A model generated the notes under the pieces. The model saw only the letters and a list, made by a program, of their open reading frames with translations, was not told the DNA's origin and ran no database searches. A stretch of 64,000 nt of DNA from Phytopseudomonas seleniipraecipitans (lineage in GTDB: Bacteria; Pseudomonadota; Gammaproteobacteria; Pseudomonadales; Pseudomonadaceae). Of this stretch, positions 35,239-45,318 are shown piece by piece (the first letter of the stretch is position 1; each line of letters opens with the position of its first letter). The translations under genes were made by a program, and so were the position numbers. The stretch spans positions 372,001-436,000 of the forward strand of contig NZ_FNBM01000001.1 of NCBI RefSeq assembly GCF_900102335.1, in the 5' to 3' direction.

Positions 35239-36044
35239 TGAGCCACATTACTGAACAACGTGGGTTGAACTGGTTCGAGGCCCTGGCTGGCGATGCGCAG
35301 CCGGTAACCGGGCTACCTGGCTCATTGCGCGTTGCCGATGGCGAACTTGCCGGTCAGGCGGTGCGTTATATCGCTGTGGTCGCCGACGAACACAACCCTT
35401 TTCCACGCGCCCGCAGTGGCGAAGTGGGGCTGCTCGAGGGCTGGGGGCTTGCCCGGGCAGTAGATGCTGCCATCGAACTGGATCGCGACAGCACGCACAA
35501 ACGCGCACTGATCGCCATTGTCGACGTACCCAGCCAGGCCTATGGCCGCCGTGAGGAGGCCTATGGCATCCATCAGGCGCTGGCTGGCGCGGTTGACGGT
35601 TATGCACGAGCCCGTCTGGCCGGACATGCGGTAATCGGCTTGCTGGTCGGCAAAGCCATGTCCGGTGCGTTTCTCGCCCATGGTTACCAGGCCAATCGCC
35701 TGATCGCCCTGCGCGATCCCGCCGTGATGGTGCATGCCATGGGCAAAGCCGCGGCAGCGCGTATCACCTTGCGCAGCGTCGAGGATCTGGAAAGCCTCGC
35801 TGCCAGCGTTCCGCCCATGGCCTACGACCTGGATAACTACGCCTCGCTCGGCCTGCTCTGGGACGTTCTCGATGTCGAGCAGGCTGCCACGCCTGCTCGG
35901 CACGATGTGGCGACAGTGCAAGACAGCCTTGCCCGTGCGATGGCCGATATCGCCCAGAGCCCGCGGGATCTGCGCTCACGGTTGGGGGCCGAGAACCGCG
36001 CGGCCTCCAGCCAGGTGCGTGAGCTGCTTCGGGCTCAGTGGTAA
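35238..36044 (+). CDS. mdcE: Malonate decarboxylase gamma subunit
   Basis: MdcE is the second carboxyltransferase-like subunit, related to acetyl-CoA carboxylase alpha. The 268-residue product contains DVPSQAYGRREEAYGIHQAL and GKAMSGAFLAHGYQANRLIAL. There are two ATG codons in tandem; 35238 is seven bases from GGGAG and shares a base with the mdcD stop, 35235 is too close. Some species have mdcD and mdcE fused; here they are separate. Confidence 0.94.
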   Translation: MSHITEQRGLNWFEALAGDAQPVTGLPGSLRVADGELAGQAVRYIAVVADEHNPFPRARSGEVGLLEGWGLARAVDAAIELDRDSTHKRALIAIVDVPSQAYGRREEAYGIHQALAGAVDGYARARLAGHAVIGLLVGKAMSGAFLAHGYQANRLIALRDPAVMVHAMGKAAAARITLRSVEDLESLAASVPPMAYDLDNYASLGLLWDVLDVEQAATPARHDVATVQDSLARAMADIAQSPRDLRSRLGAENRAASSQVRELLRAQW

Positions 36045-36054
36045 GGCAGCGGCG

Positions 36055-36687
36055 ATGAAACAGCCATTACCTCACGACCTGCTTTGGGGCCTGCGCCCCG
36101 AGCAGCTGCCAGCGGACGCTCCCGCTTGGGCTCGCGGCGCCCTGGCTGGGCGTGTGCCAGTGGTGGTGCGGCGCGCGCCTGCCGAGCCTGGCTGGGTCGC
36201 GATTGGTGTGCGCGGCGAGCAGCGTGGGCAACGCTTCGCGACGTGGATGCGCGTCGCTGACGTGGCCCGTCATGTGAGCCCAGAAGCCGTGGCACGAGCC
36301 GGGCGCTGGCGAGCGCATCATCAGCCTCATTGGCCAGCCGTGCAGGCATTGACGCAGCTGGCACCCTTATTGAACGAGCAGGGCATGGCATGGGGCGTGA
36401 CCGGCAGTCTCGGCTTCGAACTGGCCAGCGGCGTAGCGGCCACGCATCCGGACAGCGATCTCGACCTGTTGCTGCGCGCGCCTTACTTCCTGTCGCACGA
36501 CCGCGCGCGCACCTTATGTTCGCTGCTGGAAGGCGTTTTCGCGCGGGTCGATGTGCAGCTGGAAACTCCAGTGGGGGCCGTGGCGCTGCGCGAGTGGGCC
36601 GCCGGCAACGGTCGGGTGCTGGTCAAGACCCAGGCTGCCCCTTTGCTGCTGGCTGATCCTTGGTCTGCGCAGGGAGCGGCGGCGTGA
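36055..36687 (+). CDS. mdcG: Phosphoribosyl-dephospho-CoA transferase
   Basis: MdcG attaches the prosthetic group from MdcB's product to Ser of MdcC. The 210-residue nucleotidyltransferase shows GVTGSLGFELA (114-124) and the metal-binding DSDLDLLL (Asp135 and Asp137). The ATG at 36055 starts ten bases after mdcE. Homologue of CitX-type enzymes. Confidence 0.92.
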   Translation: MKQPLPHDLLWGLRPEQLPADAPAWARGALAGRVPVVVRRAPAEPGWVAIGVRGEQRGQRFATWMRVADVARHVSPEAVARAGRWRAHHQPHWPAVQALTQLAPLLNEQGMAWGVTGSLGFELASGVAATHPDSDLDLLLRAPYFLSHDRARTLCSLLEGVFARVDVQLETPVGAVALREWAAGNGRVLVKTQAAPLLLADPWSAQGAAA

Positions 36688-37610
36688 GCAGTCTCTGGGC
36701 ATTTCCCGGCCAAGGTGCGCAGCGGCCCGGCATGCTACAGGCATTGCCGGAGGCGGCCGTAGTGCGCGAATGTGTCGAGGAGGCCAGCGACGTACTCGGC
36801 GCTCCCGTCACCGACCTGGATTCGCCGCAGCAACTGCGTGACACCCGAGCTGTGCAGCTGTGCCTGCTGATCGCCGGCGTGGCCTGCGCGCGGCTGCTGG
36901 CCGAGCGCGGCAACCGTGCCGATTATATGGCCGGGCTGTCTATCGGCGCCTACGCCGCAGCAGTCGCCTGCGGTGCGCTGCAGTTTGCCGATGCTGTTCG
37001 CCTGGTGGCGCTGCGAGGCCAGTTGATGCAGCGTGCCTATCCCAGCGGCTATGGCATGACTGCCATTGTCGGGCTGGATCAGCGCAGCCTGGAAGGCTTG
37101 CTCGAACAAGCAGATGGGCCGGTCTACCTGGCCAACATCAATGCTGACAATCAATTGGTCATCGCCGGCAGCGACGCGGCCATGGCCGCAGTCGCAGGGC
37201 AGGCACGCGCGCTGGGAGCCGGCGCCGCGAAGCGCCTGGCGATGAGTGTGCCGTCACATTGCGAGCTGTTGGCTGCCCCTGCGAGCGAGTTGCGCGCTGC
37301 CTTCGCTGAGGTGACGCTGCAGCGCCCGCGTATCGCGTACCTCAGCGGCAGCTCGGCGCGGCTGATCAACGACAGCGAGCGACTACGCGACGACCTGGCA
37401 GGCAATATGTGCCGCGTCGTCAACTGGCAGGCAACGCTGCACACCGCCTACGAGCGCGGCGTGCGTCTGCATCTGGAATTGCCTCCCGGCACGGTATTGA
37501 GCGGCCTGGCGCGGCGTGTGTTCGAGCCAGGGCAGGTGATCGCGTTCGAGGGTGCACGCCCCGACACGTTGGACGCCTTGTTGCGTGAGGAGGTGAGCCG
37601 CAGCCGATAG
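36684..37610 (+). CDS. mdcH: Malonyl-CoA:ACP transacylase (epsilon subunit)
   Basis: MdcH primes the system by charging the carrier with malonyl. It has the FabD-type hydrolase motif GLSIGAY (nucleophile Ser86), the FPGQGAQ opening and an active-site histidine in VPSHCELL. The start is GTG 36684, six bases after GGGAG and overlapping the mdcG stop; earlier in-frame codons lie inside mdcG and lack a ribosome site. 308 residues. Confidence 0.93.
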   Translation: MSSLWAFPGQGAQRPGMLQALPEAAVVRECVEEASDVLGAPVTDLDSPQQLRDTRAVQLCLLIAGVACARLLAERGNRADYMAGLSIGAYAAAVACGALQFADAVRLVALRGQLMQRAYPSGYGMTAIVGLDQRSLEGLLEQADGPVYLANINADNQLVIAGSDAAMAAVAGQARALGAGAAKRLAMSVPSHCELLAAPASELRAAFAEVTLQRPRIAYLSGSSARLINDSERLRDDLAGNMCRVVNWQATLHTAYERGVRLHLELPPGTVLSGLARRVFEPGQVIAFEGARPDTLDALLREEVSRSR

Positions 37611-37640
37611 CATCGGGTCGTTTACCGAAGGACAACAACA

Positions 37641-38066
37641 ATGATTATCTACGGCGTCGCCTTCCTGGCGTTCTGTACCCTTGCGGGCATCTTTATCGGC
37701 GAATTACTGGGCAAACTGATCGGCGTACCGGCCAATGTCGGCGGTGTCGGTATTGCCATGCTGTTACTGATCTTTCTCGGCAGCTACCTGTACAAGCGCG
37801 GCCTGTTCACCGGTAAATCGGAACAGGGCGTCGAGTTCTGGAGCGCCATCTACATCCCCATCGTGGTCGCCATGGCCGCTCAGCAGAACGTATACGGCGC
37901 ACTCAGTGGCGGCCCCATGGCGATCCTTGCCGGCACAGCGGCAGTCGTCATCGCCTTTCTGCTGGTACCGGTGCTCAGCCGCATCGGCCAACAGGCACCG
38001 CTTGAGCCGGCCGAGCCGGTCGATGCGCCTGTCAGCACGACTCCCCTGACCAAAACCCCACGGTGA
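37641..38066 (+). CDS. madL: Malonate transporter subunit MadL
   Basis: A 141-residue membrane protein with four hydrophobic helices (AFLAFCTLAGIFIGELLGKLIG; GVGIAMLLLIFLGSYLY; IPIVVAMAAQQNVY; GTAAVVIAFLLVPVL). MadL and MadM form a sodium-coupled malonate importer. It follows mdcH by 30 bases; the GAAGGA ribosome site is clear. Confidence 0.94.
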   Translation: MIIYGVAFLAFCTLAGIFIGELLGKLIGVPANVGGVGIAMLLLIFLGSYLYKRGLFTGKSEQGVEFWSAIYIPIVVAMAAQQNVYGALSGGPMAILAGTAAVVIAFLLVPVLSRIGQQAPLEPAEPVDAPVSTTPLTKTPR

Positions 38067-38071
38067 TCAGC

Positions 38072-38836
38072 ATGTACGAATCCTTGATGAAAGTGATCAC
38101 CAGCTACAGCCTGCTCAGTGGTTTCGCCATCATCGGCATCACCATGTGGGTGTCCTACTGGATTTCCAACAACTTCACCAAAGGCCGCCTGCATGGCTCG
38201 GCCATTGCCATTCTGCTCGGCTTGTTGCTGTCATATATCGGCGGCGCGTACACGGGCGGTCAGAAGGGCCTTGTGGACATTCCACTGTTTGCTGGTATCG
38301 GCTTGCTTGGCGGCGCCATGCTGCGTGACTTCGCCATCGTCGCGACAGCGTTCGGCGTCAGTGTCGAGGAGCTCAAGCGCGCTGGCTTTGCAGGTGTGCT
38401 GGCGCTGTTCATGGGAGTGTTTTCATCGTTCATTGCCGGTGTCGCCGTGGCCATGGCCTTCGGCTATACCGATGTGGTCAGCCTGACCACCATCGGTGCC
38501 GGTGCGGTGACCTATATCGTTGGCCCAGTGACCGGTGCCGCACTGGGCGCCAGCTCCGATGTGATGGCCCTGTCGATTGCTGCCGGTTTGATCAAGGCGA
38601 TTCTGGTGATGGTGGCCACACCGTTCGTGGCGCCTTACATCGGCTTGAACAACCCTCGCAGTGCGGTGATTTTCGGCGGTTTGATGGGCACCTCCAGCGG
38701 CGTGGCCGGTGGGCTGGCGGCTACCGATCCGAAGCTGGTGCCCTACGGTTGCCTGACGGCTGCGTTCTACACCGCACTGGGTTGTCTGCTGGGCCCATCG
38801 CTGCTGTATGTGATCATGCGCGGCCTGTTCGGTTAG
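38072..38836 (+). CDS. madM: Malonate transporter subunit MadM
   Basis: A 254-residue membrane protein with about seven or eight helices, the larger importer subunit (LLSGFAIIGITMWVSYWISN; GALSGG-free core with IPLFAGIGLLGGAMLRDFAIV). ATG 38072 gives the usual MYESLMKV opening; GTG 38063 overlaps the madL stop and is an alternative. Its 3' end overlaps the convergent mdcR by 23 bases. Confidence 0.94.
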   Translation: MYESLMKVITSYSLLSGFAIIGITMWVSYWISNNFTKGRLHGSAIAILLGLLLSYIGGAYTGGQKGLVDIPLFAGIGLLGGAMLRDFAIVATAFGVSVEELKRAGFAGVLALFMGVFSSFIAGVAVAMAFGYTDVVSLTTIGAGAVTYIVGPVTGAALGASSDVMALSIAAGLIKAILVMVATPFVAPYIGLNNPRSAVIFGGLMGTSSGVAGGLAATDPKLVPYGCLTAAFYTALGCLLGPSLLYVIMRGLFG

Positions 38837-39758
38837 CATCATCGGGATGCTGGCCGATGCTGTACATACGGCATTCGGCCAGGAGCGCGAGCAAGTTCGG
38901 GTCGCGCTCCTTGGCCTTTAGAAACACCACCCCGATATGCTGCTGCAGGTGGTATTTCGCCTGCAGCGGAATCAGCCGCACGCGGTTCTCGTAGACCGCC
39001 GCCACGCGCCCCGGTAGCAGCGCGTAGCCCACTCCGGAGCTGACCATGCTCAGCAGGGTGAAGATGTCTTTCACCTGCATCGCCACATTGGGCTCGAAGC
39101 CCGCCTGCCTGAACACCCGTTCGCCGTCGCGAAAGGTCGCGTAGCCCTGGCTCAGGGTAATGAACGTGGAGTCGCGCAATTCGGCCAGGTCGACTTCCGG
39201 TTGTGTGGAGAATGGCGAATCGTTGGGCACGGCGAGAAAGATATCGTCGGCGAACAGCGGCAACTGATCGCAATCGGCATCGCAGACGCTCTCATCGAGC
39301 GACACCAGAATGGCGTCCAATTCCATGTTCTTGAGCTTGTACATCAGGTCGGCGTTGGAGCCGAGGATCAGGTCGATATTCAGCTCGCTGCGGCGGATCT
39401 TCAGGCCCATGATCAGCTGCGGTACGGTTTTCACCGTCAATGAGTACAGTGAGCCGAGCTTGAATCGCTCGGCCGAGAACCCGGCTGCCTCGCGGGTCAG
39501 GCGAACTGTTTCGACGACCTCATGGATCAGCTTCTGCGCCTTTTCTTCCAGCACGTAGGCGCTTTCCAGCGGAATCAGGTTGCGCCCTTCGTGCTTGAAC
39601 AGCGGGCAGCGCAGGGCGCTTTCCAATGAATGGATAGCGCGATGAACACTGACATTGCTGGTTTCCAGTTCGCTGGCGGCTCGCGACAGGTTGCCGCTAC
39701 GCATGAAGGCTAGAAAGATTTCCAGCTTCTTGAGCGTCAGCTCTTCATCTATCTGCAT
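38814..39758 (-). CDS. mdcR: LysR-type regulator of malonate use
   Basis: A 314-residue LysR protein with an N-terminal winged helix (LKKLEIFLAFMRSGNLSRAASELETSNVSVHRAI) and C-terminal effector domain. MdcR of pseudomonads and Acinetobacter activates mdc operons in the presence of malonate. It is convergent with madM, as in P. aeruginosa. No clear ribosome site is visible near ATG 39758. Confidence 0.88.
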   Translation of the reverse strand: MQIDEELTLKKLEIFLAFMRSGNLSRAASELETSNVSVHRAIHSLESALRCPLFKHEGRNLIPLESAYVLEEKAQKLIHEVVETVRLTREAAGFSAERFKLGSLYSLTVKTVPQLIMGLKIRRSELNIDLILGSNADLMYKLKNMELDAILVSLDESVCDADCDQLPLFADDIFLAVPNDSPFSTQPEVDLAELRDSTFITLSQGYATFRDGERVFRQAGFEPNVAMQVKDIFTLLSMVSSGVGYALLPGRVAAVYENRVRLIPLQAKYHLQQHIGVVFLKAKERDPNLLALLAECRMYSIGQHPDDANRTGRA

Positions 39759-39825
39759 GGGCCAGATCCGATCCTTGGCAGGGGAGTGGCCCGATTGTGC
39801 CGCAGAAGGTCAGCGCTGTGTCGAC

Positions 39826-40137
39826 TCAACCGCAGGCGATGCGCTCGATCACTTCCGCTTCGGTGATGTCGATGTTCAGGCGCTGGGAATTGTATTCCAG
39901 GGTCACCATGTCACCGGGCGACAGCACGCGTGCGGTGCGAGCACCGGACTGCTGGCGTGCCTGTTCGACGATTTCGGCGGTGGCCACCTGGCCGAGCAGG
40001 CCCTGTGCGGCCGCGGCACTGCAGGTGCCGTCGCTGTGAGCAGGTTTCGCGGCCTGGGTGGGCGCTGTGTCGGTCGAACTGCAGCCGGCGAGCATGGCGA
40101 GTAGAGCGGCGCCGCCAATCAGGTGTTTGAAAGCCAT
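39826..40137 (-). CDS. I78 family peptidase-inhibitor-like lipoprotein
   Basis: A 103-residue protein with a lipoprotein signal ending in LAGC (Cys19). The mature end contains the I78/potato-inhibitor-I-like segment GARTARVLSPGDMVTLEYNSQRLNIDI with a small C-terminal domain closed by Cys102. Such proteins inhibit serine peptidases in some cases; the target here is unknown. A single gene on the minus strand. Confidence 0.75.
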   Translation of the reverse strand: MAFKHLIGGAALLAMLAGCSSTDTAPTQAAKPAHSDGTCSAAAAQGLLGQVATAEIVEQARQQSGARTARVLSPGDMVTLEYNSQRLNIDITEAEVIERIACG

Positions 40138-40418
40138 TGCATGATCCTTGTATCTGGAGAAAGCACTGTGAAGTGCATCAGTGTGCCGTGTATCCGACTG
40201 CCTTGTCGTGCCCGTGTTCCGAATTCAGCGTGGCCGACGCTGAATAGGCCGACCGCAGGCGCACAGTGCTGACAGCGCCCATTTCGTTGCAGCGCTCTGC
40301 CGCACCAGGGCCGCGGCTGATTGACCGAGTGAGATTGGCCGCGCGGCTGCCAAGCGGGCAGCACGAGCGGTAGCATTTCTTTACAATGGCCGACTGTTTT
40401 CAGGACCAAGGCCGCGCC

Positions 40419-41341
<923 letters not shown>

Positions 41342-41345
<4 letters not shown>

Positions 41346-42103
41346 ATTTCTACGCGATCCGCGCCATCTACCTGTTCGAGCTGGCGCGCACCTGGCGCAC
41401 CCTGTTGCAGAGTATCGCCACCCCGGTGATCACCACCTCGCTGTACTTCGTGGTATTCGGTTCGGCCATCGGTTCGAGCATGACTCAGGTGCATGGTGTC
41501 AGCTACGGGGCCTTTATTATCCCCGGCCTGATCATGCTCGCGCTGTTGACCGAGAGCATCTCCAACGCCTCGTTCGGCATCTACATGCCCAAGTATTCGG
41601 GCACCATCTACGAAGTGCTGTCGGCGCCGATTTCCTACCTGGAAATTCTCCTCGGCTACGTCGGCGCGGCGGCCACCAAGTCCATCGTGCTTGGCCTGAT
41701 CATTCTCGCCACGGCGCGGCTGTTCGTCGATTTCGAGATTCTCCACCCGTTCTGGATGCTGGCGTTCCTGGTGCTCACGGCGCTGACCTTCAGCCTGTTC
41801 GGCTTCATCATCGGCGTGTGGGCCGATGGCTGGGAAAAGCTGCAGATCGTGCCAGCGCTGATCGTTACGCCGCTGACCTTCCTAGGCGGCAGCTTCTACT
41901 CGATCAGCATGCTGCCACCGGTGTGGCAGACGGTGACCCTGTTCAACCCGGTGGTGTACCTGATCAGTGCATTTCGCTGGAGCTTCTACGGCGTGTCGGA
42001 CGTCAACGTGCTGGTCAGTCTGGGGATGATCCTGGGCTTCCTGCTGGCGTGCATCCTGACCGTGGCGTGGATTTTCAAAACAGGCTATCGCCTGAAAAGC
42101 TGA
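41342..42103 (+). CDS. ABC-2 type permease, YadH type
   Basis: A 253-residue membrane protein with six hydrophobic segments and the ABC-2 motif [27 protein letters not shown] near the C-terminus. It should pair with the preceding ATPase as an exporter. Translation is coupled by the ATGA overlap. Confidence 0.88.
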
Positions 42104-42196
42104 TGTAGCGGGCGGGCTCACGTTCAGGCGGCGCGGGGTTGGGCAGCGCCGCGCTTTCATGCCATTATCCGGCGCAGAAGAATTCCGAGAATGGTC

Positions 42197-42799
42197 ATGC
42201 TGGACGAGTTACTCCAACGCGTTCGTGGCTACAGCCCACACGTCCTGGAAAGCCATGAGGGCTTTCCCGAGGCAGCGGTGCTGGTGCCCATCACCCGTAG
42301 CGATGAACCGGAAGTGGTGCTCACGCTGCGCGCCAGTGGTTTGTCTACCCATGGCGGCGAAGTTGCCTTTCCGGGCGGCCGTCGCGACCCGGAAGACCGC
42401 GATCTGATCGACACCGCCCTGCGTGAGGCCGAAGAAGAAATCGGTCTGCCGCCCGGGCTGGTGGAAGTCGTCGGGCCGCTCAGTACGTTGGTGTCGCGCC
42501 ACGGTATTCAGGTCACGCCCTATGTCGGCGTAGTGCCCGACTTCGTCGACTACCAGGCCAACGACGGCGAGATCGCCGCAGTGTTTTCCGTGCCGCTGGC
42601 GTTTTTCCGCGACGATCCCCGTGAAGTCACCCACCGTATCGATTACCTCGGGCACAGCTGGTACGTACCGAGTTACCGCTATGGCGAGTACAAGATCTGG
42701 GGCCTGACGGCGATCATGCTGGTGGAACTGGTCAATCTGGTTTACGACGCTGGCATCGACATGCAGCGCCCGCCCGAGTACTACATTCACCTCAAGTGA
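42197..42799 (+). CDS. NUDIX hydrolase, CoA pyrophosphatase (NudL) type
   Basis: A 200-residue cytoplasmic protein with the NUDIX box [10 protein letters not shown]...[11 protein letters not shown] in the extended form of the CoA pyrophosphatase family, plus [12 protein letters not shown] just before it. Such enzymes cleave CoA and its derivatives to 3',5'-ADP and phosphopantetheine. ATG 42197 is preferred on spacing; ATG 42191 is equally possible. Confidence 0.85.
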   Translation: MLDELLQRVRGYSPHVLESHEGFPEAAVLVPITRSDEPEVVLTLRASGLSTHGGEVAFPGGRRDPEDRDLIDTALREAEEEIGLPPGLVEVVGPLSTLVSRHGIQVTPYVGVVPDFVDYQANDGEIAAVFSVPLAFFRDDPREVTHRIDYLGHSWYVPSYRYGEYKIWGLTAIMLVELVNLVYDAGIDMQRPPEYYIHLK

Positions 42800-42821
42800 G
42801 CATGGCTCCGAGACCTCCGCT

Positions 42822-43346
42822 ATGAAATACCGCCTGGGCAATGCCCGTGTCGAGCTGCACCCGCAAAGCTGGGTCGCCCCCAACGCCACCCTGATCGGCA
42901 AGGTGCGCCTCGAGGCAGGTGCCAGCGTCTGGTTCGGTGCGGTGCTGCGCGGCGACAACGAACTGATTCATATCGGCGAGAACAGCAACGTGCAGGACGG
43001 CGCGGTGATGCACACCGACATGGGCTCGCCGCTGACCCTCGGCACGGGCGTAACCGTTGGCCATAACGCCATGCTGCACGGCTGCACGGTGGGCGATTAC
43101 AGCCTGGTCGGCATCAATGCGGTGGTGCTCAACGGTGCGCGCATCGGCAAGCATTGCATCATCGGCGCCAATGCGCTGATCGCCGAAGGCAAGGAAATTC
43201 CCGACGGTTCGCTGGTGGTGGGCTCGCCCGGCAAGGTGGTGCGTGAGCTCAGCGAGCAGCAGAAAAAACTGCTCGAAGCCAGCGCCGCGCACTATGTGCA
43301 GAACGCCAGGCGTTATGCCGCCGACCTCGCCGAGCAGGACGACTGA
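42822..43346 (+). CDS. Gamma-class carbonic anhydrase-like (YrdA/PaaY family)
   Basis: A 174-residue left-handed beta-helix made of hexapeptide repeats. The three metal-binding histidines are His64 (MHTD), His81 and His86 ([10 protein letters not shown]). The family includes YrdA, CaiE and the PaaY thioesterase; the substrate is not evident. It shares one base with the next gene's start (TGATG). Confidence 0.88.
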   Translation: MKYRLGNARVELHPQSWVAPNATLIGKVRLEAGASVWFGAVLRGDNELIHIGENSNVQDGAVMHTDMGSPLTLGTGVTVGHNAMLHGCTVGDYSLVGINAVVLNGARIGKHCIIGANALIAEGKEIPDGSLVVGSPGKVVRELSEQQKKLLEASAAHYVQNARRYAADLAEQDD

Positions 43347-43537
43347 TGCACGCCGCCGAACGCCCGGTCGCCTCGCCCTGTGTGCATGTCTGCGCGCTGG
43401 ATGAAGAAGACATCTGCATCGGTTGCCAGCGCAACGTCGACGAGATCACGCGCTGGAGCCGTATGGAAAACACCGAGCGCCGCCAGGTGTTGCAGCTGTG
43501 CCATGAGCGCGCCCGCGACAAGGGCATTCTGCTCTAA
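43346..43537 (+). CDS. DUF1289 protein
   Basis: A 63-residue protein with four cysteines (12, 16, 24, 27) in SPCVHVCALDEEDICIGCQR, a probable metal-binding motif, followed by the DEITRW signature of DUF1289. It overlaps the carbonic-anhydrase-like gene by one base and is likely co-translated. Confidence 0.85.
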   Translation: MHAAERPVASPCVHVCALDEEDICIGCQRNVDEITRWSRMENTERRQVLQLCHERARDKGILL

Positions 43538-43650
43538 CAAGCTGTTCACGATTTATCTGCGGTTTTCGCTGGATATAGGCGAAAAAGTGAGGCGCAGGGC
43601 TGCCTGTAGATACCGCCTTGATCGTTGCCCTGCAATCAGACCGTTAACCT

Positions 43651-43744
43651 GTGGGAGCGTCGACCTCGGCGCGATGCTATAGCCATCATCCTGGAAGATT
43701 CAGGGTGCGGCCACACATCGCCGCGAGGTCGCGACGCCTACAAA
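43651..43744. repeat. Inverted REP pair (REPIN-like)
   Basis: GTGGGAGCGTCGACCTCGGC, then GCGATG, is mirrored about 40 bases later by CATCGCCGCGAGGTCGCGACGCC and TAC. These are typical Pseudomonas REP arms in opposite orientation with a short spacer, in an otherwise empty gap between convergent genes. Confidence 0.75.
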
Positions 43745-43795
43745 AGCGTGCCTGTTCGTAGCGCGTAACCCGCCGGGCAATGCCATGCTCACTGG

Positions 43796-44467
43796 TCAGT
43801 TGTCGCGCGCGCCGCCGAACGATGCGCAGCCGCGCATCAGTTTGCCGTTGAGGCGCAGCTCGGCGCTGAGGTGTTGTACGGCGCCGCTCATGTCGTTGAC
43901 GCAGCGCTGCGGCGCGATCCACAACTCGACGCGCTGGCCGTTGGCTTCGCTGGCCAGGTTCAGCCGACCTTCCGGCAACTGCTCTTCCATATAGGGCAGC
44001 GCCAGCGGCTCGCTGTCCGGGCTGCTGAGCACCATTCCCTGATTGCTGACGGTCACGCTCCAGAACGGCTCCTGGCCGCTGGCTCGCAGCACGGTGCGTT
44101 TGAAGTTCGGGTCTTCGCAGCCGTTGCCCTCGGGTTGCAGGCGGTAGACACGGCTCAGCTCGTAGCCGCCGTCGGCGCCGCTGACCTTGGTCGAGCCCAT
44201 GCGCCCGCGCAGGTCGGCGAACAGCGCCGAATGGCCATCGCCGAGCAGCTCGCTGCTGTCCTGAGCGATACCAGTGTCGCCCTCGCTGATCGCAAAGCGG
44301 CGTGGGTCGTTGCACGGAGAGAACCATAGCTGGCCGGCTTGGCGGGTCAGTTCACCTTGCAGGCGAGTCTGCGACTTTTCCGGGTCCACGGGTTTGCCGG
44401 TGTACACCGCGCAACTGGCGAACAGCGGCAACAGGGTGAACACTAAGAATTTGCGGCTGATGTGCAT
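43796..44467 (-). CDS. COG3650-like lipoprotein
   Basis: A 223-residue protein with lipobox LFASC (Cys19). The mature part falls into two beta-rich halves; GQLWFSPCNDPRRFAI, SGQEPFWSVTV and LNGKLMRGCASFGG are conserved-looking. The second half resembles the META/HslJ-like small heat-shock lipoproteins. ATG 44467 fits the signal; the frame extends to 44521. Confidence 0.65.
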   Translation of the reverse strand: MHISRKFLVFTLLPLFASCAVYTGKPVDPEKSQTRLQGELTRQAGQLWFSPCNDPRRFAISEGDTGIAQDSSELLGDGHSALFADLRGRMGSTKVSGADGGYELSRVYRLQPEGNGCEDPNFKRTVLRASGQEPFWSVTVSNQGMVLSSPDSEPLALPYMEEQLPEGRLNLASEANGQRVELWIAPQRCVNDMSGAVQHLSAELRLNGKLMRGCASFGGARDN

Positions 44468-44533
44468 GGGGCTCTCCGTTTGACGAGCGGCCACGTTACC
44501 GAGGCGGCAGGGCAATCTCAAGGGACGTTACCG

Positions 44534-44929
44534 ATGATCCAGTGCAAGCGTGTTTACGAATCCGCGGAGGAGGGCGACGGCTACCGCGTGCTGGTCGATC
44601 GCTTGTGGCCACGTGGCTGTCGCAAGGAGGTGCTGCAGCATGACGAATGGCTGCGTGATGTGGCGCCGTCGGATGAGCTGCGCCGCCGCTTCGGACACCA
44701 GCCCAGCGAGTACGCGGCGTTTTGCGATGGCTATCGCCGCGAACTGGCCGCGCACCCCGAGTATTGGCAGGGGCTGCTGGCACGCGCTGCGGCCGGCCAC
44801 CTGACCTTGCTCTATGCCGCACGAGACACCGAGCACAACAATGCCAGGGCGCTGCAGGATTTTCTCGAGGATGAGCTGGAACGGCGCGGGTCGAGCAGCT
44901 CACCAGTCTGTTATGCCGGTGAGCTGTGA
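44534..44929 (+). CDS. DUF488 family protein
   Basis: A 131-residue cytoplasmic protein with the DUF488 opening KRVYESAEEGDGYRVLVDRLWPRG and TLLYAARDTEHNNARAL. No activity is established. ATG 44534 follows GGGACG weakly; an in-frame ATG at 44462 would overlap the divergent lipoprotein. Confidence 0.85.
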   Translation: MIQCKRVYESAEEGDGYRVLVDRLWPRGCRKEVLQHDEWLRDVAPSDELRRRFGHQPSEYAAFCDGYRRELAAHPEYWQGLLARAAAGHLTLLYAARDTEHNNARALQDFLEDELERRGSSSSPVCYAGEL

Positions 44930-44932
44930 ACG

Positions 44933-45247
44933 CTAGCGGGGCGCTGTGCCCACCGGGCGCATGAAGCTGCGCTCGTAGCTGAGGATGCAACGGTTTTGCT
45001 GGGCGTAGGCGAAGGCGGCCAGGCATTCGTCATCCTGCATGGAGCGTTCGCGGTATTGCTCGTACGCCGCCAGGCTGGGGAAGCTGAACAGCGCCAGGGC
45101 TACGTTATTGGCGCCCTCCGACGGCAGGAAATACCCGTGATGCTGGCCGCCGAACTTCTCCACCAGCGGAATCCATAGCTTGGCATAGTGCTCGAATTCG
45201 GCGAGTTGGTAGGGGTCGATGATGTAGCGCAGGTAGCAGGTGATCAT
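44933..45247 (-). CDS. NIPSNAP family protein
   Basis: A 104-residue dimeric alpha-beta barrel protein of the NIPSNAP/EthD type (ITCYLRYIIDPYQLAEFEHYAKLW; GQHHGYFLPSEG; SLAAYEQYRERS). Start set at 45247 with AAGGAG upstream. No catalytic role known. The stop is four bases from the convergent DUF488 gene. Confidence 0.85.
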   Translation of the reverse strand: MITCYLRYIIDPYQLAEFEHYAKLWIPLVEKFGGQHHGYFLPSEGANNVALALFSFPSLAAYEQYRERSMQDDECLAAFAYAQQNRCILSYERSFMRPVGTAPR

Positions 45248-45318
45248 GGGCGTCTCCTTGACGAGGTGTGTAGCAATCGGGCTTGTTGCGGGTTTGCGGG
45301 TGAGCACACTTGTGCCGC

